Of a stretch of DNA of 64,000 bases, positions 13,901 through 27,940 are shown one piece after another. The translations under genes were made by a program, and so were the position numbers. Source of the DNA: Amphibalanus amphitrite (lineage: Eukaryota; Arthropoda; Thecostraca; Balanomorpha; Balanidae); contig NW_024882024.1 of NCBI RefSeq assembly GCF_019059575.1, forward strand, positions 390,812 through 454,811. The letters are read 5' to 3'. How positions within the stretch are numbered: the stretch's first letter is position 1; each line of letters begins with the position of its first letter. The notes beneath the pieces are model-generated. The model ran no database searches, was not told the DNA's origin, and saw nothing but the letters and a program-made list of their open reading frames with translations.

Positions 13901-14310
13901 AAGGCGACGGAAATTCCACCTCCATCGACAGCACTCGCCCGCCGCCCGCCGTGTCGGAGGGTTTTCGGGCGCATTCCAGTCGCCTGGGATACCCCTGTGT
14001 TCCGGTGAGCTCTGAGCTTTGCGAGGTCTGAGGCTGGGGACAGCTGGTCGGCGGAGACCGTCCCTCGGAGTTGTGACCAGCCGACCGGCCGACCCGGCTC
14101 AGCCTTGACGGCGACATATTTATTTGTGGTGCCGGCCGCGTGGCGGCTCGTTTTGAGCTGTGCGCGCCCAAGCGGCCCTCCCATCACCTCCCAGAGTCGT
14201 CCGGGCGTCCGCGGAGGCAGAGCGCAGTTTTACGCCGCCACCAGCGATAAATCGTCAAAACCGTCTCCCGGAATACTAAGGACGGTTAATGCCGTCCGGC
14301 GTCACCGACC

Positions 14311-14472
14311 GCTCCAAGAGGGACGGAAAGGGAGGGTCACACCGCTCTGGGAGGGGCGGAAAGGGAGGGTCACACCACGCCGCCCCGACAGGAGCAGGGA
14401 CGGAAAGGGAGGGTCCCGCCACTCCGAAGGGGACAAGGGCGGAAAGGAGGGGTCACACCACTCCAAGAGGGA
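14311..14472. repeat. G-rich minisatellite
   Basis: About four diverged copies of a 30-45-bp unit share the core CGGAAAGGGAGGGTCACACC. The unit length varies. No gene is implied. Confidence 0.8.
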
Positions 14473-17400
14473 CTGAGAGGGTGGTGTGGTCGAAAGAGAC
14501 GGAAAAGTGGAAATTAATTAGAGTGCCGCTGCATGAGAAGATGATGAAAAGTTGAGATCAGTAGAAAGCAATGAAAGACTGAGTGGAGACGGGTCAGGCA
14601 CCGGGTTATAGCGGATGGGCACTATCTTCGACGAAAGGTAGATGGCAGATAGATGAGAATAAACATGCGGTCGGTGGGTGGCGGAGCGTTTGAAGAGCCG
14701 AGATGGGTCTGGGCCCTCGCAGCTGACTCTAATAATACATTTACGTCGCTCCAGATATGGCCGTTACAAATTGCGATAGAAGACCAGCTGACAGTTGTGG
14801 CCGATCGTGACAGTACAAAGGACGAATGCCAAGGCGGCGTCCAACAGGATCTTGAGTGACGCGCGGTCTAAAACAACAGCGACATTACCTTCCCATACGG
14901 CCTGAGTCATAGCGCAATTAAAGGATTCTCAAAATGGCCATTGGATTTCATAATATATGGCATGGCAGAGGAAGGTGACGGCCTCGATGAAGCGATGTCC
15001 ATAAATTAGTCATCGGCGGCCGTTTGCGTCCGATGACGATCCTCTGCTCGGACGCCGCGCCTTGTCGCTCGCCGCCCGGCCTGCTCTGTGCATGAGCGCC
15101 CGTTACGAGCCAGCCGCGCAGTAAAACCGGTGTCGCTGCAGCTCGCGCGACGTGCACAGTCCAGCAGCTGCCGTCTCGCCGATTCAGCCCAGCGGCCTTC
15201 AGCTGCGCGGCCCGGCCTTCGCGAGCGTGGCTGGCCAGTTGCTCAGGGCGCAATTGGTCATGTCGCGTGGTAACCCGTGAGGTACTTCACCGAGGACGGT
15301 GAAGTTGGGTCATGTACCGTCTGAACTATTCGTCCCCAACCGGTAGGAGACGGTGACGGAGACATTTTCATCTCTACAGCCTCGCCCACCAACGCCATCT
15401 GTGTCCATTTGTGTTCGTTCGGACATTGCCGGATCATCTTAGGACCAATAGAATGCAGAAGAACCCTGAGACGTACCATTATTGGCGCTGCCGCAATGAA
15501 CGATGCAATGATGCACTTCGTACCCTTTGACACCATGAAGCCTTCGCCTTTTACCTTCGCGCGACCCCAACCGAGTCGCTAGATCACTTGAACTTCTCCT
15601 CGCTCCCAACTGCTGTCGATCCCACATCGCTCATCCCACCATCGGGTGACGGCTGGCTGTCTGCCGCAGTGTCCACTTGTCAAGCTTAGGGCCGTCCCAA
15701 GGTGTCCTTACGGTCAGGAGCTTAGCTGGACATCCATCGCTGCAGTTGGGTGATCTTAAAATGTGCGAACAGTTTGACCAGGGAGGGCTGTCGCCTGTCG
15801 CCGGTCCCTTCACGCTGTGCCCTGCGAGTGCAGGGAGGGTCACCGTTCCCTCCCTGGAGCAGCCGTGTGAGTTCCGGGGTGGAGTGCCGGCACTCCGCCG
15901 GAGGTCCACTCTGTCGCCGCCGTCCCGTCGACAAGCCGTCATCACCTGGACCATTGTTCATAAGCGGCACGCCGACGGGGCTGTTAGTTGTGCCGCGGCC
16001 CCGGCGCTACCTGTCCGCCGCAAAAACCTCCCGCCTGGCACCCGGCCCGCTCGGGAGCTTCATATGAGTCAACACACCAACTAGCCATGAGAGAAAAACC
16101 AGCGGCTCCTCACACATGTTATGACTGCGTCGCGGGCGTCCGCTACCGGGCCTGACGTTGGTGTTTGCTGAGCACGCCAAACCAGGTAGGATGCAGCGAG
16201 CGGTCAGATCGGTGCAGAGGTGTCTCGTTGCAGGTTCGCTGGTTCCCACGGACGAGCGCGGTATAATGTGACGGCTATGATGGAGTATTGGCATCGTAAT
16301 GTGACGGCTGTGACGCGCCCGACGGTGGACGGTGGCAGACGAGGAGCCTCGGTGACGCGGCCCGTGACACTGACCGAGATAGGGATGCCTCGTCACGCGG
16401 AGATGCGAGTGGAGCTGTCACACAGGGTTCAGATTGGCTTTGACCTGTCACGAGGAACCGGATGGGAGCTGACCTGTCAAGTCGCACAGCGCACATATGT
16501 AGAAGCCCACTAAACTAGGACTGGTCTGCCTGGCTTCACCTTTTCCTTCTTTTTTCTTCTCGGGGCCAGAGAGAAAATCGATTCAATCGAATTCATCCTT
16601 AATATCAATATATCCTGTCTGAAGACTGAACCGGTTGGGGTTCTTGCCCCTCCTCCATCCATTTTCTATAGGCTTACTCTGCTTGCAACCAGTTGCTACG
16701 TTATATAATATTGTTTATGACTGTAATGTTATCTTCTAATCAGCATCACAAATAACAGCTGTCAAGATGAGTTAGCCGTCTGTCCGTCCAACACAGCTTT
16801 CCGCTCCCTTGTCCAGCCGGCCATTCAGTCCCTTGTCAACTGTCCACAGTCCAGACGAGTATAACACTCCCTTTCTCAAACCCTACACAATCCCTTGCCT
16901 GATGTCGTATCCAGTCCCAGTGCCCGACATTCTGCTCAGTGTCCAGTTCTGCTGTTCCCGTTCACTACCAGGTCCTCTGTCCAGCCGAGCTGTCGGCTCA
17001 GCCCACTGTCCGGTTGACCCTCCCGGGCTGTCCGACTGTCCGGCTGACCCCCCCCCCCCCTGAGCTGTCCGGCTGACCCCCCCCCCCCCTGAGCTGTCCG
17101 GCTGACCATCCAGAGCTGTCTGGTTGATCGTTCGAGCTGTCCGGCTGACCGTCTAGAGCTGTCCGGCCGGTGGGTATCGGGTTGCCGGCGCTGTAGCTAT
17201 GATGTATCCCCCTACAGACGATGCACCATCAGAGCAGCATTTGAGCGGCGCCAGGCTGTGATGGACGGCCGCGCCGAGCTCGACACGGACGCGCCACCAT
17301 TGTCACCGGCGGCCACACACACTTAGCATGGAAGCGCAAACGTCGCCTTTAGAAAACAATGGATCGCGCCGGACCGAGCATCTATCAGGCATCTGTGGAC

Positions 17401-19324
17401 AATAAGCGTCTGATAGGGTCGCTGTTGTTGTTTAAAGAAAGCTTCTGCATGTCGGTGGCTGATCGTGTATTCGGCGCAGAGTCGACGCCGTGGCGAGTTG
17501 CCGTAAGACACGAGCGTCACTATCGCCGCGCTGCCATACGACACGAGCGCCACTATCGCCGCATCTCGAGCGCCGCTCATCTCGCCGCGGCCGCGCCACA
17601 CTCGCCGCGGCGCGCACAACCGGTTTGTCGACGTTTAGCGGCGCGGTGGCGACGGCGGCGACAGCTCTGTTAGCGGTCATAAGATGGGGAGAGAGGCGAG
17701 TCGGGAAAGAGTGGCGAGAGAGACTAGTGGAAACGGATTATGGCTGGCTGGAAGAAGGAAGTGATTTCTCGGACAGGGGTGACCGGGTCGAGAGCTTGAA
17801 AGCTGATGTGTAAATGTTGCATGCAAATGAGGATAGAACTCCAGAAGTGATGCAACATCACCTTATCATTGACGAATGGTCCGGCCAACCAATGGTCTCC
17901 AATTGATAACCAAGGTTGTTGTCCAGAGTCTGCAGGTATGTCAGCCTATGCAACCATGCCGATTATGGCGAGAGGGTTCGATGGGCCGGTCTGTGTCTTT
18001 CCGCATCCGCACCGGACCACCACCGGCCTCCCTCCGTTCCCGAGAAGCCAGCAACGGAGACGGAAACGACCCTCGTTAAGTCCAAACGACAATAAAGAGC
18101 CGGGTCGGCCGTGGTGCCGTGTGACGCGGACCAACTGGTGTGTCTGGATGGCCAGACGGAGCCCCTGGAACGACATGCCGAGACCTCATGGCCTGCATAG
18201 TGCATAAGGTGCAACGCTCCGATCACCCACAGTTGGGCATGCTTTTACTTCCAGTCATAACCAATTCTCTGACTCCCAGTTTGTCCCAGCTTTTGAGTCA
18301 CAGCCTAGCAGGACTCTTCCAGCTTCTAGTCTTCCAGCTTCCATTGAACTTCCAGTCTTGTCTCTTCGCGGCACCTTTGTCTGTCTCTGACCCTGTCACG
18401 AATCACCGACCACACCCGCCATCTCTCAGTGACGCTGGTCCGGTCACTGTCGGGTTTCCGCCGACCGTCCGGTGCACTCACTCTCGTTTGCTGGATGTGC
18501 CTGGCTGCAGCTGCAGGTGCAGTGTTGGGCCAGCGGCCGAGGCGTGCTGTCCCCACTCCTTCAAATTCCTGAGAGGTGTGGCGACAACGGGCTGTTAGAA
18601 TCAGACTGTTTGAAAGGGGTTCGGTCGGTCAGTCGGTCAGCCATCACCTGCTGCCGATCGGTTAGATGGGAGTGGCTCCAAACGAGGTGTGAGTTCTGAC
18701 GCTGTCACAGCCGCAGCTGTGGTGTCATACCGGGCGATGCGCTGCCTCAGCCATGGCACAGCTGATGTGTGACATCTTGGGTGCGACACTGATGGCGCAG
18801 ACATCAGTGGGCTGAACTGGACAGAGGCGTCAGCTGTCGGGCCAGACAGGACAGTTGTCAGTCAAAGGAGGACAGCTAGCCTTGCTGCAACTGATGAGGC
18901 ATGGCAGTGCCCTCGGTCATGGGTTGATATTTTTTGTACCTATGGGGGGGGGGGAGGCAGAATTTCATACACCTTTTCTCGCAGACCGTAGTTCTGCTGA
19001 TCTTTTAGACACATATGATGTTGATTCGGCTCGATATGATTCGCTTGTATGATGTCCGAAGAAGAGATTCAAAGCTTTCAGACACATTCTATTATTTTAC
19101 ATTGATGGAATTTTGAAGCTTGTCTGCACGTTTTTTTTTATCTCACTAGGATGATCACACACTTTAAACCGGCGAGCATTCGGTCAGTTGCAGTAGGCTG
19201 GTATATTTTTGGACTCAATCTCGGTCTGCCAGTCATTTCAGCTCGGTTTTAAACCCACCCCACTCGTCTGATCAGTCATTTGACCGCCTGTCTCTGGGAT
19301 GGGATCGCCACTACCACCGTCGTC
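14473..19324. other. Gene-free stretch with minisatellites
   Basis: No supportable gene. Open frames such as 15,677-16,084 (+) and 16,007-16,396 (-) show no domain and no matching splice sites. A C-rich minisatellite lies at 17,007-17,168. Confidence 0.55.
17007..17168. repeat. C-rich minisatellite
   Basis: About five copies of a ~31-bp unit with core GAGCTGTCCGGCTGACC. Two copies contain runs of 13 or 14 C, typical of slippage. Confidence 0.8.
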
Positions 19325-19437
19325 CGAAGGAAAGAGGAAGAGAGGAGGATAGAGAGAGAGAGGAGAGAGAGAGAGAAAGAGAGCGAGAGAGAGAGAGAAA
19401 GGGAGAGAGAGAGAGAGAGAGGGAGAGAAGAGGGAGA
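19325..19437. repeat. (GA)n purine microsatellite
   Basis: A nearly pure purine tract of GA, GGA and AAGGA units. It gives Arg-Glu repeats on one strand and Leu-Ser repeats on the other, both artefacts. Confidence 0.9.
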
Positions 19438-19930
19438 GATGCCGTCTCCGGCGGTCCACCAGATTGGTCAAACAATTAACACACTGAGTCCCCATAAGCT
19501 CCTCGGTCATTCTTTGTCCAATTCGCCCACCAATCCTGTTTCATTTCTCGATGTTCTTTGGTGTCCGCACGACGTCCACAAAACTGTGCTTTGCTTGATT
19601 TGATGTTGTTGATAGATCACTTGATCTATATTTTGTGTACAATTGTGTCTACGTCTCAAGTGATGGAGCTGCCAAATTCACTTGACACACATTATCTGCA
19701 AATGACTGCAGTAGCAAAAGGTCTCAGCCAATCCCGGCTTTATGCCAGTTCGATAACCCAGCCTGCAGCATCCAGTCCAGTTTGCACTCTTCATACCTAT
19801 GTCCCAGCCAGCTTTAACCATGTTTTGGAGTAGGACTGGTCAGCCCCCGTCAATATGTTTTCTTGAGGCTGTGCTCAGGGAGCTCAGCTGCGCCGTCGAG
19901 CTTTCCTCCAGGGCTGTGCTGGGATTTTCG

Positions 19931-20072
19931 GTAACTCCGACTCCAAATCCGACTCCGACTCCGACTTCGGTTTCCAAAAACCAACTCCGACCGACTCCAA
20001 CTCCGACACCGCAACCCTGGCAGGCCTGTGACTCTGACTCTGAGTTCCAAAATCTACTCCGACTCAGACTGG
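19931..20072. repeat. Degenerate GACTCC repeat, copy 1 of a dispersed family
   Basis: Tandem GACTCC/AACTCC hexamers interrupted by TTTCCAAAAACCAACTCCGAC (from 19,971). The same 21-base block recurs with one difference at 52,694-52,714, also among GACTCC hexamers, so this is a dispersed element and not a simple local satellite. Confidence 0.75.
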
Positions 20073-22573
20073 CGACCCCTCAGCCCTGGCTCTGGTCAGC
20101 CGCGCCGCCGCGCCGCCGGTCCGCGCAGCCGGCTGAGCGCCACGCTCTGTCGCCCCCGCCGGCCGATCGGCGCTGTCTTGGCCCGATTTGATCGGCTATT
20201 GATTGGCCCGGGACGGCCGCCGCCGCCGGCCGACCGTTCTGACATTTATACACAAGTGGCCGCGCCGATAAAATATGGACGGCCGGATCTCATGAAATGG
20301 CTGCGTCGTCGCTCTAGACGAAGGCAGCGGCGGCGCAGGCGCGGCGAGGGCTATGCTGGGGGGGGGGAGAGTGGAGGGGGCGTAGGAGGGGGACGGCGCA
20401 GGCGAAGGAGATGACCATGGGATTGATTAGTCTGATGTTTTAATTTTGATTGCTTAAAAATGATTGGATAAGAGTGATCATATTTGTATTGCACATCTCG
20501 TCTTTCTTGCAATTTCAAATTTGCATGGCTGAATATTCCATGGCATCGACCTTCTGAATTTTTTCACAACTTCCAATAACACTTCACCTGATCACATCGC
20601 ACGCAGCTACACATCGCATCAGATTTCCTTTAATCCTCCCCGCCACCCCCGTTACTGCTGACCTGTCCTGAGGCATGTGGAGAGGTCACGTGCCGGACGG
20701 TAGTCGTCGCGCGCTCGACCGTCCCCTCACACGTCGGCCCGCGAGGCGCGGCGTCGGTGGCCGGTGCGGCGCCCATCGGCCGTCTATTTGCAGTGTGCGA
20801 GTGCGCACGCCTGGCGTGCGTCCCTTGTCTCGGCACCAGTTAGCGATCTGCCGTCGGTGCCGAGCCGCCAACACGGCCGAGGTAGGACCGACGACGGTCG
20901 ACTGTATAGTGTATACCCGCTCGGATAGGCGCGACGGCGAAGTCTTGTTGAAGAGGGAAGTGTGGAGCACTGACCTACAATTCCGCTGCCTTCTGCCGAG
21001 GCAGTAAGGCAAAAATGCGTTTTTGGGAGTGAAACTCAGCCACTCCATGGTTCTCAAAACAAGAAAGTTTTCAAATGGCCGTGATATACGCCGTTTTACC
21101 TGTTGCTTTATCGAATATCGAATGTTCGGCTCATTGCAAATATCTGGTTTATTTTCGGACAGTTTTTTTTTTTAATGAAAACCACCTGCTATATGATTCT
21201 ATACCTCAATTTTCGTCGAACGGGCCCTGTCGATCTGACCCGCCGGGCTAACCGCCTGCGCTGACCCGCCGACCCGCCGCGCCGGCTCGCAGACCCACCC
21301 ACCCCGGCGCCAGTCCGAACCCCAGCTCTCCACCAGCTCCAGATGAGAAGCATTTGTCCTCTTTGACAGGCTATCGAACCAATCACGGACCAAACTCAGA
21401 CCCATCCTTTTGATTAATGTCCTCTGGTCAGGACAGCGCTCGTTCCGTCCCATATTATAACTCTAATGGGCCAGATCTCTCATTTTCATAAAAGTGGTTT
21501 GGGACGCGGTTGGCGGACGGACATGCTGGACGGCATCCGTTTTACGATACCGAGACAGCTGTCACAGTGGGCTGTAATCGTTTTCCACTTTGGTAATTGT
21601 ATGTGTCTGGGTTGACAGGGCAGCCACGATGGCGGGCATTTCACGGACCAATGCACCTCTTCTCAGGCTTTTCTAGTATGTCGCCACCGATCACAGGCGG
21701 CCGGCACTCGTCAATGGTTTCCAGTGAACCGGTTTTCACCGAACAAATGGATTACTTTTCGCGCTGATCTCCCGCCGTGGATGTGAATCGGTATAACTGT
21801 CACTTGCAGCGTGGTTTGCATAATCTTGCGCCGCACTCTGTCGTGGGGAATGCGCCGGGGCAGAGCGGCGACGGCGGAGCGGCCAGCGAGCTGTCATTGA
21901 TTGTGCTTGTGACGGCCGATGCCATCGGGCGGCCATATTGCCCCGCCCGCCGCCCACGACGCCGGCCAGTGACGTCATCAGCTCGAGGGCGTCACATCCG
22001 TCAATGGCCGCTGACGGGCCGACACAAGCCGTGTCCACCAGACACTCTCTGAGCGACCCCAAATAGTTACCGTGTTTGCGGTCCGCGCGGACACGGCACT
22101 GCAGTACCGCAGTACTGGCAGAAGGTACGTAGCAGAATATGTTCTGTGCTCTGAAAGTTCCGTATTTCTTGGTTTGAGAAAAGTTACAGTATGAGGAAGA
22201 TTAATTAAAAGTTACATTGACGTCATATGAAACAGTTCCTAAGTATGTGTGTTGCATCATCGTTCCGCAAAGATGCCATACCGCTCGAGCTCCAGCAGGA
22301 CCCCATGAACCTCGATACCAGTGACGGACATTTAGTACACCCAGTACCGACGGATAGTAATCTCCGTCCGCACCGTCCCATCTCCAGTGGAAGCTCCGGT
22401 ACTTCGGTACCAGTGACGGACGGGCAGCCTGCCCGGGCTCCGACCCCGTTAAATATTGCTCGGCACGGCTGTCACAAGCGTCGGCAGTTTTCAATAAAGC
22501 GCGTCCCCCGAGGCGGCGCCGTTCGACTTGTCACTCCAGGAGCAGCCGTCTCGCCCGTCTCCGCGTACTGCCG

Positions 22574-22692
22574 CACGTGGGGCCACACGTGTGATCACAC
22601 GGGTCACACGGCATCGTACTGGGTCACATGGGACCATACGGTACCACGTATGACCACACGGGACCACGCAGGACCACAGGAGACCACACGGC
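22574..22692. repeat. Degenerate ACCACACGG array
   Basis: Roughly ten diverged copies of an 11-14-bp unit (GACCACACGG, GGTCACACGG and similar). The simplest reading is a decayed minisatellite. Confidence 0.65.
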
Positions 22693-25160
22693 ACGGGGCT
22701 GGGCGGGGCGGCACCGGCTCACGGGTCCTCAGGTATAAAATACGGCCGATGACACACGCGCCGAGCGGTGCGCCTCTTTTTGTGCCTGTTCACACTTACA
22801 CATGATAGAGGCTCGGCCGGACAGAAGGTGACAGCGGAAAAACGCCGGCAAAAACAGCCAGAACAATCGGCGCTGCTTTGTCCGACGCCGTGATGGGACG
22901 AGGCGTAAGGGAGAGTGCGCGACGGCTGCCTAGGTGGGCTGGTCGAACGGAGCGGGACGACCGTCCCGCCCCCGCCCCCTCTCCTGGGTTTCCGGTCCCC
23001 TGCTGCTGCTGCTGCTGCACGCGGGCAGCAACGGGGCGGGAGGTGTCTCTGTTGCCTTTTTGACGTGTTTTTATTCATGACTGGTTCGATGTCTTTAATT
23101 TTGATTTGGAAAAAATTTACAACTTTTTAGGATTAAGCATCAAATTGCGCCACATAGGTCGGTCATCACTATATCGGGTCTGTTTAATTATTTCTTCCTC
23201 AAATTGTGAATGAAATAGAAATTGATAATCATAAAAACATTGTGAATTTCGGGACAGGGAATCTGTGAATAACCGTCCATCCTCAGAATGAAGCTGAGGA
23301 AACGCCATTGTTGTGCAAATCCTCAGAACATTATATGATCGCATTGCCAATTTGTTTATTCATAATTCCAAAAGCTATCATAAATGACAAATCGAGACGG
23401 ATCACCGTCAGTATTTGAGACCCACCAAAACTGACCGGCTTGGACGAGCGGCGCGCTAAGCCTCTCCATCTCCCGTGTGATCTCATCCCTTTGACCGGTC
23501 CGGTTATACGGCCTGCTCCGATTGAGGCCGATCTCGGCCGGCCGGCTCAGATTCCCCACATTTTGTTATGGCCCGTCCACGCCGATAGGGCCGGTCGGCT
23601 GACGTTTACGACAGTTGTGGCGCCCTAGTGACGTGTGCCCACCTGCACATGGTTTTATTAGTGTCACGCCGGATCGGGGCCAAACGCAGCGGTCAATCGG
23701 TCCGATCGCGGAGGGACGAGCAGCGGGGAAGGGGTGATGGGGTCGGGGATGGGCGGCACGAATCGGGAGTTTGGGGAGATAGATCGTAGGGATTTATCTT
23801 CTGGGGTGGGTGATCGGGTGTAATTTTTTATAGGTAATGATTTTTGCATTCTTTAATTACTTAAAATCATTGCATCGATGTTTCCATTACGTAGGAACTT
23901 TTCAGCGTTTTCTAAAACTTTGTATGTTTGTTTATTTATTGGGTCTGAGAGCGCATCAAATACAGCAGTTACTTTGGTACTTCTCTAAATTGTCGAGCAA
24001 ATGTTCCGCTTTCTATGGAGCCACTGAGCCCATCACATTGTGTGCCACGTCACAGCACAGTCGTTCCCATTCTGAAGTGCGCTCTGCAGGTCGGCGTCAT
24101 AGTTTCGGCGCTGCAGTAAGTGACAACCTAACAGGTGACCGCTAATTGATGGCTGACATTTTTCGCCGACATAACATCACAATCGCCTTTTACCTGATGC
24201 ACTGTGTGGCTGCGCGGACCGTATATTTCGCAGCGGTCAACACACGGCAGTGACCAGCGCCCTCGGTTCGTGCCCTAATTGTGACTGCCTGTCGGCGCTT
24301 GTCCTCCGCAGCGTGACAAACGAAAATTAATTCCCCTCTTTTGTGTCATCAAGATAGTGCATAATTTGTATTTTTCCTTGCTCGTAAATTTCCTCTTCAT
24401 ATATTATAAATTTCGGCCAGCGTGGCGTGGCCCGATGTTTCAGCAGCTGGTGCATCGGTCAAAACGGGCTAGCTCGTAAATATCGGCGGCAGTCGGGACG
24501 GCGGATCGGGCCGGCGACCCGCCCGCTGGCAGCGCGGGCCGATTGAGGGGCGCGTCGACCGGCGACGGACGACCTCCATTAGTGGCGGCTATATGACCGG
24601 AGAGCCGCTCCGAGCGACCCCCTGCTCCAATGTACACATATTCAAATTGCGGCAAATTTATAGCGCTTGCTTTGATGATGGTTGGTTGTAGATTTTGGCG
24701 AACTTGCTGACGTCAGAGGCTGGCAAATCACATTGTTTCTGGCGCAGGAATTCGATATTGGTACTTTTCATTGAAAGGCTGCATATATTCAACGTAAATG
24801 GTACTCAGAAAAAAAATGTTTTGTCCAGAGCCCTGTCAAACCATGTCAAAACATTTTGTTAGCCCTGGTTTCCAATTATGTAAAGCTAGAGATACAAGGA
24901 AACCGCCTCCATCTGCGCCCGGTGAGAGCGGAACAGACGGTGAGCCGGCGGCCGATACCCGCTGACAGTGGGCACCCAGGTACCGCTCCGGCATTACACA
25001 TTACTCAAACGGGGCGACAAACAGATAGTGGGGCCGACACGGGCCGATATGAATACAAACAGGACCAGAGACACGCCGGCCCTGTCGGCACGCGGCCGAT
25101 AGCATCGCCGGGCGCGACCCGGGCTCCCTTCCCTCCTCCTTCTCATCCTCCCACTCCTCT

Positions 25161-25213
25161 GTCCGTGTGTGTGTCTGTCTGTCTGCCTGTCTGTCTGTGT
25201 GTGTGTGTGTGTT
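25161..25213. repeat. GT/CTGT microsatellite
   Basis: Alternating GTGTGT and CTGTCTGT units. It produces Cys/Val/Ser-rich artefact frames. Confidence 0.85.
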
Positions 25214-26758
25214 GCGCAGTGTGTGTACTCACACTCCCGTAGAAGTGGGTACCGAACGCCCAAGTGGGGACCGGAGGAGCGGCGGACGGCGCCCGGACGA
25301 TGGGGCGATATCGCTCGGCTAAGTGCACCCCTTCGCCTCCGACGACGGCGCGCATGAGAAATGAAACGCCCGCCCAGATGGCACGATTGGGAGGCGCAGA
25401 GAAAGAGATGAAGGACCGAGGATGAAGTGGGGCGACACTGGATGCCGGTCGCTCGGGCGGCAGGGGTAGAGTTCCGTGGAGCTATGGAGCCGTGGAGCTA
25501 GTAGTGCTTCAGCCCAAGCCCCAAGGAGTCGAGCATCTATTTTTATGGAGATACATTTATTGTGAAAACTCGATAAGCTGTGGCTTTCCAGAAACTTGGT
25601 CCTATTTAATTAGATCTGTATCAAAAGATAAGCCGATGGGTATCTTTCACGAGAGTTGCAGGCAGTGACATATTTATTTGTTCCCCCTGGAATATTTCGG
25701 AAACGACCATGTTGCGGTTTATGATTCAGCCGAGCCACCGCCGAGCCATCTTCCAGGGGACACACAATTACATGTTTCCTGGGAACGTTGCAGTGCGCTG
25801 CGCGGCTGGCTGCAGTCATCCTGTGCCCCGGGGGGACAGGGAGGCCCGTTTACTCAGATCTGCCCGGAGGGTCACTTTCAAGGTCCTGCAGTGTGTGTGT
25901 GTGGGGGGGGGGGTGCTGAAGGACCGGAGGTCACAGCCCACTGCCCGGAGGACTGCTATGAAAGACCGCGGTGTCCGAGAGCCATTACGAGGGACCGGCA
26001 GTGTCCAGAGGGCCAATCTGAAGGACCGGCAGTCCGCCCACTGCCCTTGGCAGGTGTTCCTCCGTCGCCCCATGCTGTCGTACTCAAAGCCGTCCATGTT
26101 GTTGACTGCTTGTGTGTTTTCCACTAGGTTGTGTTTCACTTGTCTTGTGTGACACTAGAAATCATTTGAATGAGATTCCAGTTGTCAAATGCTGAATGCA
26201 TCCAATCTAACCCCAAGAACTTTTACAAGCATGTTTATATATAGTTTACAAACTGTGATCTAAAAAATCTACGTTATCGAAATTTTCGAAAACCTAATGG
26301 AATTAAGATGAAAATTTCGCTGGCATTGCCTTCAGCGATGCATCCTTTAGCACAAACATGATATGGTGCACTGTCAACTCTAAATCACTGCATCTCTTGA
26401 ACCACTCATCACTTTGCGTCTTCGTCATCCTTTTGCTATGCATCCTCCAACGTCCACCTTTTGCCCTTTGTAGCGGGCATCCGGCGCCGTCCGCTCGTTT
26501 TCGGGTTACCTTGAACGGGCACCAGTGGAAACGTCACACTAAATTACCCGGTGGGACCTATTTGGGATGTCACGCCCGCCTTCTAACTATTGACCCTCGT
26601 AACTGGAGGACCAAGGACGGGAGGAGCGGTTCAAATTTGATCTCATCATCGCACAAAGGTTGTCGTGACAATTTCTTAGTACGCAGATGTAGGACAAAGC
26701 AGCATTATTACCTATATTCTATTATGTCGCGTATTGATGTTAGTATGGCCTCATCAGC

Positions 26759-27010
26759 GGCCCTGGTGGCGCAGTCGGTTAAGGCGTCGACCCGCGGTGC
26801 GGGCGGTGCCGGGTCTCGGGTTCGATTCCCGGTTCCGCCCGTTCCGCGGGCGTCGTCCCCGGCTGTGTCACCAGGAGTGGGGTAGGCTCCCGCTTCAGCC
26901 GTAGCCTGGGGGGTGTGGGAACAAGGGCCAGGAGGAGGAGGAGCCCTCCTGTAATTGGGCGACAAGTGCCTGTTGGAGGGAGGCCTAAATAAATAAAAAA
27001 AAATAAAAAA
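26759..27010 (+). mobile_element. tRNA-derived SINE
   Basis: The head has an RNA polymerase III A box, TGGCGCAGTCGG (26,767-26,778), and a perfect B box, GGTTCGATTCC (26,819-26,829), at tRNA spacing. The sequence before the A box does not pair with that after the T arm, so no acceptor stem forms and this is not a working tRNA. A ~150-bp unrelated body follows, then an A-rich tail of AAATAAATAAA type ending at 27,010. Clear target duplications are not seen; the flanks share only a weak GTAWGGCCT match. Confidence 0.88.
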
Positions 27011-27940
27011 GTAAGGCCTTTTAGGCGCACTATATGTAATTACACATGGCTGGGGCTGCTATATGTAGATAATAGATTTATTACTAGCAATTCTAATAAA
27101 ACAGCAAAGACGAGCTCATAGTTCGTCAACTCTTTCCATGCGATTCCTACACATTGCTGAGTACCTACCAAAGTTGTTAAACAGCCGGCAGCAGGCGCGA
27201 AGGATCATGTGTACCGTTCATTCCGTTACACATGTCCCCAGTGCTCCAGACGGGACCAGCCGCTGGACGGATCGGCGCGGCGGCCGGTCCCTGTCCCTGC
27301 TGGCTGGAAGGACGTCCCTAGACCGATCCCCGGGACTGATAACAGCCTGCCTCATCCCACGGACACATTTAAATATTTCAAGAGGTTTTGATTCAAAGCA
27401 TGAGGAGCGGACGCCGTGTGCGCAGTCGTAATGGATTTTACGGACGCCGACCCAGCGGAATTTCTCTTTATATGTCTGCTGTCATAAAACGAGAGCCCGT
27501 CGCGGATCCTCCAATTATTTTTCACAATACGATAATTTTTCACCGTCGAGTCCGACAGTTATGAGCGCGTTTACAACTAGGCCCAGATTTTAGGACAAAG
27601 CCGGTGACGGGCATGCGTGCCTCGGCGCGGATTGTATTATGTATCTATCAATCCCGGATAAATAGCGTCCGGGATCTGAATGACACAGACGCGGCGCAGC
27701 GGCGGCGCCGGCGGCAGTGGTGGCGCAGTGCGGCGGCCCCCGACCTGGCCAGCTCGCCGGCCAGATGACATGGCGTCCGGCAGCCATGTTATACCGACCG
27801 GCCCAGAGCACCGTCATTTATCATCCTACGTCAGCCAGCGCCAGTCTCGCCGCGCCGGGTCGATCTGCGCTACGACTGCCGCCGCGCCGAGCTGTGGGGT
27901 GGTGGCCGCGGAGGGAATGGCCCTCTCTGCCCGGCCAGAT
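27011..27940. other. Gene-free stretch
   Basis: Nothing recognised. Short open frames lack domains or splice partners. Confidence 0.55.

Larger units (their letters stand above)
7219..14310. other. Gene-free GC-rich stretch
   Basis: No gene is supportable. The stretch has a 12-bp GGGGGCGGCGGC tandem (8,250-8,292), a symmetric site at 10,903-10,959, and C-runs near 13,207. Open frames here coincide with GC-rich low-complexity sequence. Confidence 0.6.
20073..26758. other. Gene-free stretch
   Basis: No gene recognised. Local repeats include an ACCACACGG-type array (22,574-22,692) and a GT/CTGT tract (25,161-25,213). A degenerate GGACCGGCAGTGTCC-like repeat lies at about 25,830-26,050. Confidence 0.55.

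Noticed and set aside
26759-26836. A functional tRNA gene.
   Set aside because: The A and B boxes are present but the acceptor stem does not pair and a SINE body with A-rich tail follows.
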